Of a stretch of DNA of 64,000 nucleotides, positions 32,179-45,111 are shown piece by piece. This DNA is from Dioscorea cayenensis subsp. rotundata (taxonomy: Eukaryota; Streptophyta; Magnoliopsida; Dioscoreales; Dioscoreaceae), in contig NC_052481.1 of assembly GCF_009730915.1 (NCBI RefSeq), positions 21,116,461-21,180,460 on the forward strand. The letters are read 5' to 3'. The notes under the pieces were generated by a model that was given only the letters and a program-made list of their open reading frames with translations, had not been told where the DNA came from and made no database searches. Numbering within the stretch: the first letter of the stretch is position 1; every line of letters starts with the position of its first letter. Position numbers and translations under genes: made by a program.

Positions 32179-32992
32179 CAATGATTTAAAAATCGGGCCG
32201 GACCAGATCGGCCGGTTGAACTGGTTGAACTGGTTGAACCGGGAACCGGCCGTCAGTCCGGTTCATTTGTATATAGTGAACCGAGTTCTAATTGAATCGG
32301 TCATGAACCGTTGTCAGACTGGGAACCGGTGAGTCAGTTCAACCAGACCAACCGTTTTTTTTTAAAAAAATTGAACTTTGAATTTATTTGGTGGTTTATG
32401 TTTTATTAATATTGGAAAATTTGAATTTTATTACGTTAAAGTTGTGAATTGAATCAATTGATACTTGTGGACTTGTTTGGTGCTTTGTTATTTGTACTTT
32501 GAAGATTTGTAGTATTTTTGTATATAACTATGTATGTTCATGTTGAGAAATTAAATTTTATATAAAAGTGAAAGTTGTGAATTCTTCAAGCTTGTGCCTT
32601 GTGGTAGTGGTGGGCTTGTTTGTTACTTGTTGGTCTTGTTTTTTATTGTAGTCTTGTCTTGAGTCTTGTAGAGTATAGACTTGTTATATACTTATATCTT
32701 AAAAATAAAATTCATGCAGGGCTTGTGATTTGTGACTTGTGCGCTAGTAAAAGAAATACAATTTTAATTTTATAGTTATATTTATTAAATTACTATTTTC
32801 CTATTTTTTCTGATTTTTTTGGATTTTTTTATAATTTTATGAAATATTATTGTTATTTTTCTTAATTTATTTATTTAAAAAAAATTAAAAAAATAGAAAT
32901 CATTGAACCGGCCGGTCGAACCGGTTGGACCGGTTGAAACACGAACCGGTTGGCTAACCGGTTCACCAACCGGTCCGATTTTTAAATCCTTG
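32179..32992. mobile_element. Non-autonomous hAT-like element (~814 bp)
   Basis: Its ends read caatgatttaaaaatcgg and, reverse-complemented, caaggatttaaaaatcgg. Both are followed by strings of ccggttgaaccggtt-type subterminal repeats, while the middle is AT-rich and non-coding. The flanking octamers are gattcggg (32171-32178) and gttccggg (32993-33000). The uninterrupted site in the paralogous block at 40983 reads gattccggg, which confirms an insertion. Confidence 0.8.
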
Positions 32993-34133
32993 GTTCCGGG
33001 TTATTATTTTCTTTTAAGTTATTGATTTGGGGTTTCGAATCAATGACTTGTTTATATTTTTTTATTAAAAAAAATCATGAGGGGGTCACTTTAACTTGAC
33101 GTCTTTTTCAAAAGATAAAAAAATTAAAAAAAATAAATGAAAAAGAAAATCTTTAACTTGACAAAAGAGGTGGGAAGCTGGAATTGCCAAAATCCTTTCC
33201 GTGTTCAACCAAACACCATGGTAGGTCTTGGTGTGAAACTAGATTTAATTTCCCATTTTTTTCACGTCCAAGACCCAACTACCCACAGCCCATTGAAAAA
33301 ACAATATTTTAATTCTTTACCACAAAACGTATAGCATCTTGCAACCTTCTATTATTGGAATATCTTGGTCCCTCCTAATCAGTAGTTTTCAGCCAAAATA
33401 TATATATAATCATAAAAAATTATATACATCATTTTTATCTTTTTTCTAATATATGTGGTTTATCAATTATGCCAATTGTATTGAATATTTTGTGAAAACA
33501 TTAAAAAGGCCAAAAAATAATCTTTAGATTAAACTCAAAAACTTTTGTGTGGATTTATACAATTTAAAAAAAATAGATAAACCACACAAAAACTGTGTGT
33601 ATTTATGTAATTCAACAAAAAAAAATTAGAGGAAACACTACAAAACACCAAATAAAGATCCATGGCCGTCATGACTAAGATCAACATCATTCACCTCAGA
33701 CGGCACCACCCCCAACTCAAACTATTGAGTTAGCTAAATCCTTATGAGTTCCCGCATTCTCCAAGATCCCCCATTTCACCTTGATGGGATCACATAAAGT
33801 CTAAACTTAACTTCACCCCAAGCTAGCTAACTCCTCCAGCTTAGCTCTCTTTGACCCCGGAGCTACAACCATACATAATAGAATAGATTATTAATTTTAA
33901 AGAGGATTGAGAATGGCAGTAGACACGTAAAATGGCCCTAAATAGGACGTTCAACCCCCCTTCCCTGCCCGCGCAAAAAGGTGCTCAGCATTTTCACAAG
34001 CCCTAGTATACACCTGGAGTGGTTCCAAATACCCTCGGCAAAAGGATATTGAAAAAAGAGATAATCCACGGTTTTATATGCCATGTGGCTCAAATTGCAT
34101 GTGGCAGTTGGGAGCTTGATACTTCTCCTAGTT

Positions 34134-34626
34134 GCAAGGTTTGGGTAAATATCTTAAGTGAGTGGCTAATTTTCACTTTGGGTATCAAATTTCAATTTGT
34201 ATCATTTTGATTACCCAAGTTCAATTTGATTTCACTAGGAGGGTCTAAGGAGTTTCTAGAAGGAATTTGATGATATGGCTGCTAGAATTGCCTTATCATC
34301 TATTGACAAATACATACCACATCATTGACGATGCCCATGTGGCCACCTATTATGCAAATCAATAATGTCCATGCGTATATAATAGGTGGCCACATTGATA
34401 TTGTTGATGGCGCAGTATGTACATGTCAGCATATAAGAAACCGAATTGTTGTTGACAAAGTAATTCCGGCAGCTACATTATCAAATTCATCCTGGAAACT
34501 GCTTGGTAGCTTGCCTGCGAACCCAAATTGAAATTGGGTAATTGAAATGATATAAATTCAAGTTTGACGCTCAAAGTGAAAATTAGCTATAGTACTGTAC
34601 CCACTTAAAATATTTACCTTGCAAGA
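34134..34626. mobile_element. Long-TIR MITE, copy in U1
   Basis: The first ~100 bases are imperfectly inverted at the right end: gcaaggt...gtaaatatcttaagtg at left against gcaaggtaaatattttaagtg at right on the other strand. Both then run into ctaattttcactttg and a matching catttcaatt/cattttgatt segment. A second, internal perfect inverted repeat (gtggccacctattat / ataataggtggccac) surrounds a ~25-bp loop at about 34339-34394. The paralogous copy is at 42262-42760. The target duplication is not resolved, and Mutator-like is the most likely class. Confidence 0.6.
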
Positions 34627-35355
34627 TTATCGATCTTTCACATCTTGTTATCCCATATTAACTAGGTAATTATACTAATTTTCGAGGGACAAGCAAACTT
34701 CCGCATAAGTGGAGTGACCTTGGTTTGTACATTTCATTAAAAACAAACAAAGGGTTCAATTTCCCCAAAAAAAAGTAAAAATAAAAATTAACATATATAT
34801 ATTAGTATATTTATCTTTTAACGCAAAATAATATCAAGAAATTTAGTTAGAATTGTAAGTTTGAATTTTTGTTTTAGATTTAATTGTAACTTCAAAGACT
34901 GCATTAGCTTGTAAAAGTAGATGGTTGTCTTCCACTTTAGAACTTCAAAGCCTAATAACTAGTTTAATTTTCCCAAGTCTTTCCTCTCAAACTTTCGATA
35001 AAAAATTATTTTAGCATGTGAATGAATGCAAAGTCATCTCCTATAATGACTAATATTATTCATACACGAAAACAAGAAAGTTGTCCCGGTTGAAGTATGT
35101 CAAATGAACAAGACATGATCATATGAACTAGAAGAAAAACCAAGATTAGCAATAGTGAGCTAAATTCAGCCAATGAAGCACTGGGTGTTTGTTAAAGTCT
35201 ATATAATGCCCTTTGAAGTTGACACAATGGTTGAGGGGGATGATCAACTTCATGGGAAGGTTGCATATAGACGGCATCAATCAAGTCAAGCATTTTTTAC
35301 ATTCATTTAGTAGAGTTGCCACTAATGTCCTCTGGTTACTGCGGTCAAAAAGGTA

Positions 35356-35577
35356 TTAATAGAAGTGAAGCCAGCACAAGGAGCCAAAACTTCTCTTAAT
35401 TAATCCCATATTCTTGTGTAAAGCATCTAGCAACAAGTCAAGCTTTGTATTGGTTAATGGAGTTATCAAAACAAGTTTTAATTTTGTAAATCCATTTATT
35501 GCCAACAGTAGGCTTTTGAAACAGTAATTACACCAAATCTCATGTATGCTTTTACTCAAAAGAGTTTGCAACTCCAC
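35356..35577 (-). other. Short open frame conserved between two U copies
   Basis: A 73-codon frame (start MELQTLLSKSIHEIWC) is preserved at 43473-43676 as a 67-codon frame with about 90 percent identical residues. I recognise no domain. The two copies come from a recent duplication, so the conservation may simply reflect shared DNA. A Cys-Asn-Tyr-Cys motif and a hydrophobic centre are the only visible features. I do not claim it is a gene. Confidence 0.2.
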
Positions 35578-35689
35578 TGCATTGTAAATTTTGTAAAGCC
35601 ACTTCCAACTAATTTCAGATTTTTGTTTTAGGTTTATTTCTTCCTTTTTTGAGTTTTTACATGAATGTAAGAATATATATATATATAGA

Positions 35690-37240
35690 AGAACTACTAT
35701 CAGTAGATCCTAATATGATAGATGCTTCAATACTCCATGGCACTATTCTAATGTATCACATAGCCGAACAGATAACATGTGAATATTTTTGGCAAAGGAA
35801 TTGAAAAACAAAATCTTGCACAACTTACAGTTTTATATTTAAATAAGTAAACTGTAAACCTTATACTTACAAGCTATTCAACTGTCTAGATTATTCCAAA
35901 ATTCAAATTCTTAAACAAGGTAGGCTCCCCCGGATAACCGAATGATGCATCACTACAAACAAATCAAAAGTAACAATCAAGTTCAAACCAGCACCTCAAG
36001 ACATTGAGTAAGCAGGAAAAAGAATTTCTAGTTCAACCATAAGCAAGCAAACAATATCAATGAACAAGAAAAAAGAAAGCAGAAGAAGTTACTAGCTCAA
36101 AGGCCCACCAATTCAGTGTAAAAAAGTCACTTCAGTTAAAATTTGCTTGATTATAATCAAGAATAGATTATATAGTCAGCACCATCAAATGCAATTATTT
36201 TAATTAGTAGAATGGAAACAAGTTGACAGGGATGAAACCTTTCATTCTCGACTGGACAAGAGAGGTATGTTTAGCATCATAACGGAATTTATTATCAAAT
36301 GCCTGTGAAGAAAACAATAGACAAAATGTTAGCTTCAAAATACATGTATTATATAAACAAAAGCTAAAATAACGACGAACATCATTTCAAAACTAATGAA
36401 TCGCCAAAAATCAAGTCTTTCATTATCATAAGGGAAAATAACAAGACATTATGCAATACTTTCTCCTCAGAAAAAATCAAAGCACCTTATTATAGCACCC
36501 CTTGTAAAGCAGTCCATCTTTCATTGTCCTCTAATAAGGGTAGAAACTATACCATGTCTTCCCACAAGAGATGTGAACATATAGCAAAGCAAAGCCACAC
36601 CAACCCATGTTTGCCCAACTTCTCCAAAATTTTGTCCCAAAGCTACATATCCAAACAACCAAAACGAAATTAAACCTCCAATTCTTAGATTTCACAAAAC
36701 CCTAATACAGAATTCAAAAGAAAAAAATGGGGATAATTTTCAGTAGGAAATCAAAATCATGAATATTGAAAATCAAGAGTCAAGATCCAAGACGGCTAAG
36801 GATATACCAATTGAGTTTCTTCATAGTCCTCGACACAGCCGGAATCAACGAGGAGGTCACCGACGGCCTCCAAAACGCCATCGCCATCGACGCCGAAGTC
36901 GAAATCGTCGTCAGCGAGGACGTTGATAATGTAGTTCGATGATGGGCTTATCGACGTCCATAGCTCGACAGCCTAGCACCTCGTGCACCACTGAGCTCGC
37001 TACCGCCATCCATCGCCGCTCCTCTTCTCCGGCTTCTCCTTTGCGGCGATGGCTCGATAAGGCTTTAGAAGCCCCAGGAGATGGCGATTGGGTACTTATG
37101 AACCGGTTTGGTTGGCAAATGAACACGGTTGGGTTCGAATCTAATTGGTTAACTCAGTTAGTTAGCTGGTTGTGTCGCAACGTTGAGACTTTGTTAGATT
37201 TCCAATTTATGTTGAGTCGAATCAAGTTTGGAAGAGAGTA
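35690..37240. repeat. Block A, copy 3 of the RLP-cluster module
   Basis: It is collinear with copies 2 and 4 from ccacaatcagtagatcctaa-type sequence to the GC-rich exon fragment. It lacks the gaagatgaactcaaggcaag part (an internal deletion near 36130). Confidence 0.8.
36808..37009 (-). pseudogene. First-exon-like fragment, copy 3
   Basis: It starts with an ATG near 37009 and keeps VASSVVHEVLGCRAMDVDKP. It then frameshifts relative to the 30485 copy, so the acidic segment is read in another frame. It carries the same potential splice donor at its 3' end. It is non-functional by itself. Confidence 0.4.
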
Positions 37241-37269
37241 AATAAATAAATAAATGTGACTGATTTCAT

Positions 37270-37415
37270 TTTGAAATAATTTTTCTGGGCTTTCAGGAGA
37301 TCCTTTGTTTTTTTGGAGTTTATTATTGTTGTTCCACAGCTAATGAACATTGCTTTTTTAACTCGGAGTTTGCTTTAATTTGAAATGGTTTATCAATTTT
37401 TTCAATAAAAAAAAA
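37270..37415 (+). mobile_element. L1 LINE 3'-tail fragment
   Basis: Weakly similar to the 3'UTR of the LINE family, ending aatttgaaatggtttatcaa plus an A-rich tail with a short aataaaaaaaaa end. No target duplication was confidently identified. Confidence 0.45.
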
Positions 37416-37661
37416 TTAACGTAACTTTAGTTATTTTATATTTAAAATATACATATAATTTAATAAACATAAACAGTGATGAAAGAAAACACTATTTACC
37501 AAATTCTAATATCTGCCTACTCAAAAATCGTATCTTTTGATAATATCCAAACTCACACAAAAAGAGATCTACAAATCTAGAAAAAAAATATTTATTTATT
37601 TTTTAAATGAATAAATTATTTGTATTAATAAAAAATATTTATCTTTAAATGAAAATAATAC

Positions 37662-37663
37662 TA

Positions 37664-37703
<40 letters not shown>
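37662..37703. repeat. (AAT)n microsatellite
   Basis: About 14 uninterrupted AAT units within spacer S copy 2. Confidence 0.9.
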
Positions 37704-37707
<4 letters not shown>

Positions 37708-37822
37708 TTTAGAAATTCTTATTTTGCTCAATCACGTTAAGTATTAATTCTACTTAAAGTAAAACAAAAAAAATTCAACAAGAAGCATTTAGGCATAAGT
37801 GTTGTCTAACATGTTAAAGTCG

Positions 37823-40608
37823 TAGGTATGCTTCCTGAAAGTTTGTTTCTTGAAAAGTCTAGTGCTTCCAGTTGCCGCATTTTGCCTAATTTGTCAGGAA
37901 TCTCACCCTCTAAATAATTTCCAGAAAGGTTTAAACTTTGAAGATCATACAAACTGCCTAGGGATGTTCCCTGTTAACTCATTATTGGAAAGATCAATAT
38001 ATTTTGTATATACACTACCAAAGTCACCATATTCATCTTCTCTTCCCCTAAGACTTAATAACATAGTTTCTCCATGTTGAAGCACATCAGGTACCCAATA
38101 ATAAGCCTCTAGAAATATTTGCATGGCAGTCAAGTTGCTCAAACATTTTGAAATAGGGCATGAGAGATGATTGCTTGACAAATCAAGTATTTGCAAATAC
38201 TTGAGTTGAGAAATTTCTTGTGGGATGTTATTAACAAAGGCATTCCCTTTTAACATGAGAAACATTAATGATGGTAGGTGTCCTCCTATCCAGTTTGGTA
38301 TGCTTCCAGTGAAGTTGTTGTGCATGAGATCAAGTGCGACCAATTGACTGCAGTTTTTCAGGGAATTAGGGAACTCACCAGACAATTTATTGTGGCTCAA
38401 GAATAGTGATTTTAGAGAAGGAAGATGGCATATTGAATTTGGTACACCTCCAGTTATATTGTTGTATGCCAAATTTATATATGATAGTAGGGATGAATTT
38501 GACCAACAGTCAGGGAGCTCACCTGATAAATGGTTTTTGGAGAAATCAATGCTTGTACGTATCTTCTTTATTTGACACAACCAATCAGGAACACTGCCAT
38601 TTAATTTGTTCATTGAAATTGAGATTTCAAGATAAAAATGATTATTTACTATAATTCGAGAGATAGGACCTGAAAAGGAGTTATTAGAAAGATATATGCC
38701 AGAGAGGGTCGGGCTATGCATGTGGAGATCTGGTAAAGGACCTGAAAACAAATTAGAAGAAAGATCAAAGTGTTCAATGTGAATGAAAGTTAAGAATTCG
38801 GGTATCATCCCCCGAATTTGATTATTGGAAAGATCTAAGTAAATAAGGTTGTGAGTAGTCAAGTTCCAAAACCAGTCAGGTACTGTGCTTGAGATTCCAT
38901 TTTGGGACAGATCAAGTGCATTCAACTTGTGCTGTGTCTGGAGCCATGTTGGAAATTCTGGACCAACTGAGCAAGAGCTGATTCTTAATTTGTTGAGAAG
39001 AAAAGGAGGAACCCAGTTAGAACTCACATTGAAAACCAGTGAATTATGAGAAATATCAAGGGTTTCTAGTTTCTCAAGTGGAGTGAAGTGTTCTTCGGAT
39101 ATAGTACCACTCAGCTGATTATAAGCAAGATTTATATATTCCAGCTGTGAAAGCTTTGCTGGGGATGAAGGAACAGAACCAGAAAGTGAGTTGTATGAGA
39201 GATCAAGAAACTTGAGATTCTTCATCTCCCAGATCCAGTTTGGTATATCTCCTTTAAGATTAGCGGAACTTAATCGTAACTGAGTAAGACTATTCTTAAG
39301 ACAGCCAGAGAAAACGCCTACAAGTTCAACAAGTCTCTTGTTGATATTCAACTCAGATAGGTTTAGTGTTTGCAAGCTGCAAAGACTGCCTATGCTTTCA
39401 GGCATGCTTATCTCATTGGGAGGTAGTGTCATAAAAAACTCATTAATCACTCTTGGAAAAGGGTTGAAGGTGGGGTGATAAAAAAGATTGTCTCTGAGGT
39501 CTAGAGATTGTAGGCTCTTGATGTTGAACAACCAGGAAATCCCCGAGAAATTGATATGGTTGTCAGAGAGGTCAAGAACAGACAGAGATGAGAAGTTGAG
39601 ATGAGGAATGGAAAGAGGAAGCTTTTCTATCACACACTCAGACAAATGCAGCTCATTTATGAAAGGAAGCTTGTTGAGAGTTAGGAACAAGCTAATTGAC
39701 ATGCTGCTCAAGTTGACACCACTCATATCCAAGTGTTGCAATGAAGTGAGATTAGAAAGCCATTCATAATCATGTCCGATGTTAATAAAATAATTGTAAC
39801 TGATGTCTAGATATTGAAGGCTCTTTAGGTTGACCAGGAAGGAAGGCACTGAAAAATTGATGGAGTTGTAAGAGAGATCAAGAATGGAGAGAGACGAGAA
39901 GTTGAGATGGGGAATGAAAAGTGGAATGCTTCCAAGCCGACATCCAGACAAACGCATCTCCTTTATGGAAGGAAGCTTGTTCAGGGCTAGAAACAAGCTA
40001 CTTGATGAGTTACTCCTAAAGGTGACACCACTCACAACAAGGTGTTGCAGTGAAGAAAGATGAGAAAGCCAATTATGAGCAGGATCATCAACATAAACTC
40101 CATCATTATATGAGAGATCAAGAGTGTGCAAACTGGAGAGATTTCCAAAATTAGCAGGAATGAGTCCATGAAATCCAGAATAAGAGAGATTGAGGTACTT
40201 CAACTCTTTGAAGTGGCTGATGAATGATGGAATATGTTCTCCATGGAAGAAGTTGGCACTCAAGTCAAGATGATTCAAATGTTGAAGTTGAAGCAAAGAT
40301 GGAGAGATCTCACCTCTCAGCTGCAAGTAATGCAGGTAATAAGACTTGCATGACATTGGATCCGGACCCCTGAGTTCCAGTGCAAGAATGTTGCCAGTGA
40401 GGTTGTCACAATGGACTCCTTCCCATGAGCAGCAGTCTTGTCCCATCACCCAAGATGACAGCTTGTTGTCAGGATCTTGGATGTGTTTCTTGAAATCAAG
40501 AAGGGCCATTCTCTCACTCTCTATGCAAGCAGTGCATGATGATCTACTAATGAGTTCTACTAACACTAGTATTACGAGTAGTAGCAACATATACATGGCA
40601 CCACCCAT
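37823..40608 (-). pseudogene. LRR receptor-like protein, frameshifted and C-terminally truncated
   Basis: An open frame of 887 codons (40608 to 37945) gives a signal peptide, the LRRNT cap (QDCCSWEGVHC) and a full run of LRRs, including both copies of the ~100-residue N-terminal block and one LPDLHMHSP repeat. It continues through the island up to NELTGNIP. There an 8-base deletion, relative to the two intact genes, shifts the frame and gives a stop after RQFV. The homologous sequence continues in another frame as LQSLNLSGNYLEGEIPDKLG to SGSIPTTL at about 37823. It then stops dead at a junction with spacer S. The last repeats, cap, membrane helix and tail are gone. If expressed it could only yield a soluble, truncated ectodomain. 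Most of the frame is otherwise undamaged, so inactivation is recent. Confidence 0.9.
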
Positions 40609-43600
40609 TTCTACTTGTGATATTTGGTTTTGTTAAGATAATTAATGAGCTTTTCTTTTCTATCTCTATCTAATGATGGAAACTAAGTTGGGGTATAAAT
40701 AAGGCTAATTACTATTTTAATTTACTGTTTTTCCTCCATGTGAACGAAGCATTAGCAAAAAGTGTTTGCTTAAAAAGTGAAGTAAGTCACAAAGTCATCT
40801 AATGATGGAAATTGGAAAAAATCTTTCAAGGCGTGTTCGCTTTACCAAAGTGAGTCACAAAGTCATGGAAATGGGAGTGTGATGCAAGTCTAAAGCATCC
40901 TCAATTTATTGGGAAAATTAAGTAATAGCATTAGACTGAATATTGAGATTTGGATTCTAAAAGGCGTTTGGTTTATCAAAAAGGATTCCGGGTTATTATT
41001 TTCTTTTAAGTTGTTGATTGAGAGTTCGAATCAATTACTTGTTTATATTTCTTTTAATTGAAAAAAAAAAAATCATGAGGATCAAAGTGGTGGGAAGCTG
41101 GAATTGTCAAAACCTCTACTTCCACAATTTTGCTTTTTTATAAAATCAAAAAACGTGAAAGTTCAGCGAACTCAAATTTCACGAGGTCACTAACAACTTC
41201 TAAGTCCTTGGTATTTGGTGTGAAACTTTAACTAGGTTTAATTTCACACTTTCCTCACGTGCATCACCCCAGTGACCCCAAACCATCATATGAGTCGTCG
41301 TTTCACAGCACATTGAAAAAAACAATATTTTAACTCTTTAACAAGATCCACTAAACATTGCACAAAACATATAACATCAACTACCTTCTATTGTTGGAAT
41401 CTCCTGGTCCCTCCTAATCATTAGTTTTCAACGTAAATATATGTGTATACATATATTTCAATAAAAAAATATATAAGTTTTTTTCTTTTTTTTTCCTTGT
41501 GGGGTTGTTTATCCATTTTTTAATATTTATATATACACACGTCATATAATTGTGTCAATTGTAAAATATTTTGTGAAAACACTAAAAGGGCCAAAAAAAA
41601 AAAAAATTTAGATTAGACTCAAGAACTTTTGTGTGGATTTATGCAATTTATTTACAAAAATTGGTTATTAAATTAAAAGTAAAGAAATATAGACGTACGC
41701 TGATAAAGAAAAAAGAAATTTTTCAAAAAAATAAATAAATAAATAAAGAAAAAGAAAAGAAAAGAAAAGAAAATGTGAAGATAAAAAGTGGGGAGGAAAC
41801 ACCAAACACCACGCCCGACTCAGACTACTGAGTTAGATAGATCCTTGAGTTCCCGCACTCTCCAAGATCTCCTATATCATCTTGATGGGATCACAGAAAG
41901 ATTAAACTTCACTTCACTGAGCTAGTTTAGCTTTCTTTGAAAGGGGAGCTACAAGCATCCATAATAGAAATAGATTATTAATTTTAAAGAGGATTGACAA
42001 TGGTGGTAGAGCCGTATAATGGCCCTATATAGGATATGTCCACGTTGCTTTTTGCAGGGCCATGGCATTGCATCTCCATGAGCCTCAAAGGTCCCGAAAG
42101 GTGCTCGCCATTTGGGAAAGCCCTAGTATGCACCCGGAGTGGTTCCAAATACAATCGGCAAAAGGATATTAAAAAAAAGATGATCCACGGTTTTATACAC
42201 CATGTGGCTCAAATTGCATGCGGCAATTGGGAGCTTGATACTTTTCCTAGTTGCAAATTTTGGATAAATATCTTGAGCGACTTCCGTACTATGGCCAATT
42301 TTCAATTTGAGTATCTAACTTCAATTTGTATCATTTTAGTTACCTAAGTTCAACTTAATTTCACTGGAAGGGTACCAAGGAGTTTATGGGAGGAATTTGA
42401 TAATGTGACTGCTAGAATTGCCTCGTCATTTATTGACAAATACATGCCACATCATTGATAATACCCACGTGGCCACCTATTATGCAAATCAATAATGTAT
42501 ATGTGTATATAATAGGTGGCCACATTGACATTGTTGATGACGTGGCATGTACATGTCAGCATATGAGGCAACGAATTGTCGTTGACGAAGTAATTCCGAC
42601 AGTGACATCATCAAATTCATCCTGAAAACCCCTTGGTGCCTTCCCTATGAATACAAATTGAAATTGAGCAACTGAAATGATACAAATTGAAGTTGATGCT
42701 TAAAGTGAAAATTACCTATAGTACCGTACCCACTCAAGATATTTGCCCTGCAAGGTTTTTAATCGTTAACATCTTGTTATCCCATATTAACTAGGTAAAG
42801 ATACTAATTTTCGAGGGACAAGCAAACTAGCATAAGCAGAGTGACCTTGGTTTGTATATTTCATTAAAAATAAACAAGAGTTAAATTTCCCAAAAAAAAG
42901 TTAAATAAAAATTAGCATATATACATTTAGTATATTTTTCTTTAACTCAAAATATTATCAAGAAATTTAGTCAGAACGGTAAGTTTGGAATTTTATTTTA
43001 GATTTAATTGTAACTTCAAAGACTACAATAGCTTGTGAAAGTAGATGGTTGTCTTCCACTTTAGTAACCTCAAAGCCCAATAAATAGTTTAATTTGCCCA
43101 AGTCTTTCGTCTCAAACTTTCGATAAAAAATTTATTTTAGCATGTGAATGAATGCAAAGTCATCTCCTATAATGACCAATATTATTCATACACGAAAACA
43201 AGAAAGTTGTCCCTGTTGAAATATGTCAAATGAACAAGGCATGATCATCTGAACTAGAAGAAAAACCAAGACTGGCAGTAGTGAGCTACATTCAGCCAAC
43301 GAAGCACTGGGTGTTTGTTAAAGTCTATATAATGCCCTTTGAAGTTGACACAATGGTTGAGAGGGATGATCAACTTAATGGGAAGGTTGCATAGTGAAGC
43401 AATTTTGACATTCATTTAGTAGAGTTGCCACTAATGTCCTCTAGTTACTGCTGTCAAAAAGGTATTATTGTATTAATAGAAGTGAAGCGAGCACCAGGAG
43501 CCAAAACTTCTCGTAATTAATCCCATATTCTTGTGTAAAGCATCTAGCAACAAGTCGAGCTTTGTATTGGTTAATGGAGTTATCAATACAAGTTTTAATT

Positions 43601-43797
43601 TTGTAAATCCATTTATTGCCAACACTAGGCCTTTGAAACAATAATTACACCAAATCTCATGTATGCATTTACTCAAAAGAGTTTGCTACTCCTCTGCATT
43701 GTAAATATTGTAAAACCACTTCCAACTAATTTCGGATTTTTGTTTTAGGTTTATTTCTTTCATTTTGAGTTTTTACATGAATGTAAGAATATATATA
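40609..43797. repeat. Upstream block U, copy 2
   Basis: The 5' flank of the frameshifted RLP, collinear with 31977-35690 and, for its first ~400 bp, with 56590-57050. On the minus strand a ttatttatac TATA-like string lies about 85 bases before the RLP ATG. It contains the second copy of the long-TIR MITE. No gene is supported. Confidence 0.8.
42262..42760. mobile_element. Long-TIR MITE, copy in U2
   Basis: Paralogue of the element at 34134-34626, with the same layout and the same internal gtggccacctattat inverted repeat (about 42471-42530). Because the whole block was duplicated, this is one insertion event copied, not two transpositions. Confidence 0.6.
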
Positions 43798-45111
43798 TAA
43801 GAACACAACATAAGAACCACAATCAGTAGATCCTAATATGATAGATGCTTCAATACTCCGTGGCACTATTCTAATGTATCACATAGCCAAACAGATAACA
43901 TGTGAATATTTTTGGCAAAGGAATTGAAATTAAAAATCTTGTACAACTTACGGTTTTACATTTAAATAAAGTAAACTATATACCTTATACGTACTCGATA
44001 TTCAACTGTCGACTGTCTAGATCTATTCCAAAATTCAAATTCTTAAACAAGGTAGGCTCCCCCGGATAACCGAATGATGCATCACTGCAAACAAATAGGA
44101 GGTAACAACCAAGTTCAAATCAGCACTTAGTTAGAGACATTGAGTAAGCAGAAAAAAGAATTTCAAGTTCAACCATAAGCATGCAAATAATATCAATGAA
44201 CAAGAAGAAAGAAAGCAGAAGAAGTTACTTGCTCAGAGGCCCACCAATTCAATGTAAAAAAGTCACTTCAATTAGAAGTTTGAATAACAATTTATTCGCA
44301 GATAAGACAATCCGTTTTCAAATACTTAGTAGTTTCTCTTCTTTTCATGTAATTGGAAACGAAACAAAAAAAATCTAATTGGCTAAATTATGACAAGACT
44401 GGTGGATGCCCTAGTAACAATGCACATAAATATCTTCTGGAGGAAGTGATAAAGAATAAATTTGCATTTTCAACACATAGAATCAAACCTGAAACTTATA
44501 ATAAGCGGACCAGGTTGCTCATCAGGGTGAGGAATTCAAATTTGTTGCTGCAAAAGAAAATGATGTGATGTTTAACCAAATACTGGATTTTTGATAAGAA
44601 ATTTATAAAGTAATCAATAAAGAAAATCATTTCCCATAATAAGGAAGATGAACTCAAGGCAAGTAGAAGGTACACTGTGGAACATTGATGATTTCATCTA
44701 CATGACCATATGTGCCAATGCCTGAATAAAAACAAGATCCAAGCAAGTAATTCCTTAATCTCATTCTGTACACACACATATGCATTATTAGAAAGACAAA
44801 TTTATTCAATATTTGAATGAATTGGTACCAAAGGAAACCATCCATTCTGATCAACATGGCTAAAATTTGCTTGATTATAATCAAAAATAGATTATATAGT
44901 CAGCACCATCAAATGCAATTATTTTAGTAGAATGGAAACAAGTTGACAGGGACAAAACCTTTTATTCTCGACTGGATAAGAGAGGTGTGTTTAGCATTAT
45001 AACGGAATTTATTATCAAATGCCTGCGAAGAAAACAATAGATAAAATGTAAGCTTCACAATACATGTATTATATAAAAATAAAAAGCTAAAAATAACGAT
45101 CTAACATCATT

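Larger units (their letters stand above)
31977..35690. repeat. Upstream block U, copy 1 (with insertions)
   Basis: It is collinear with 40609-43797. Landmarks: aagtcatggaaatgggagtg, aggcgtttggtttatcaaa, aattcccgc-type stretch, gtggttccaaatac, gtgaatgaatgcaaagtcat, cactgggtgtttgttaaagt, and tagtagagttgccactaatg. A hAT element and a very short LINE tail (about 33563-33585) are extra in this copy. No gene is supported, although one short conserved frame is noted separately. Confidence 0.8.
37241..37822. repeat. Spacer block S, shortened copy 2
   Basis: It matches parts of 6990-7260 and 49480-49760 (for example aatattcacaaattctcatt-like and gtccaacatgttaa-like stretches). It ends in the middle of the RLP at 37822, where S and RLP sequence share aaagt. 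A LINE tail occupies 37270-37415 and an (AAT)n microsatellite 37662-37703. Confidence 0.65.
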
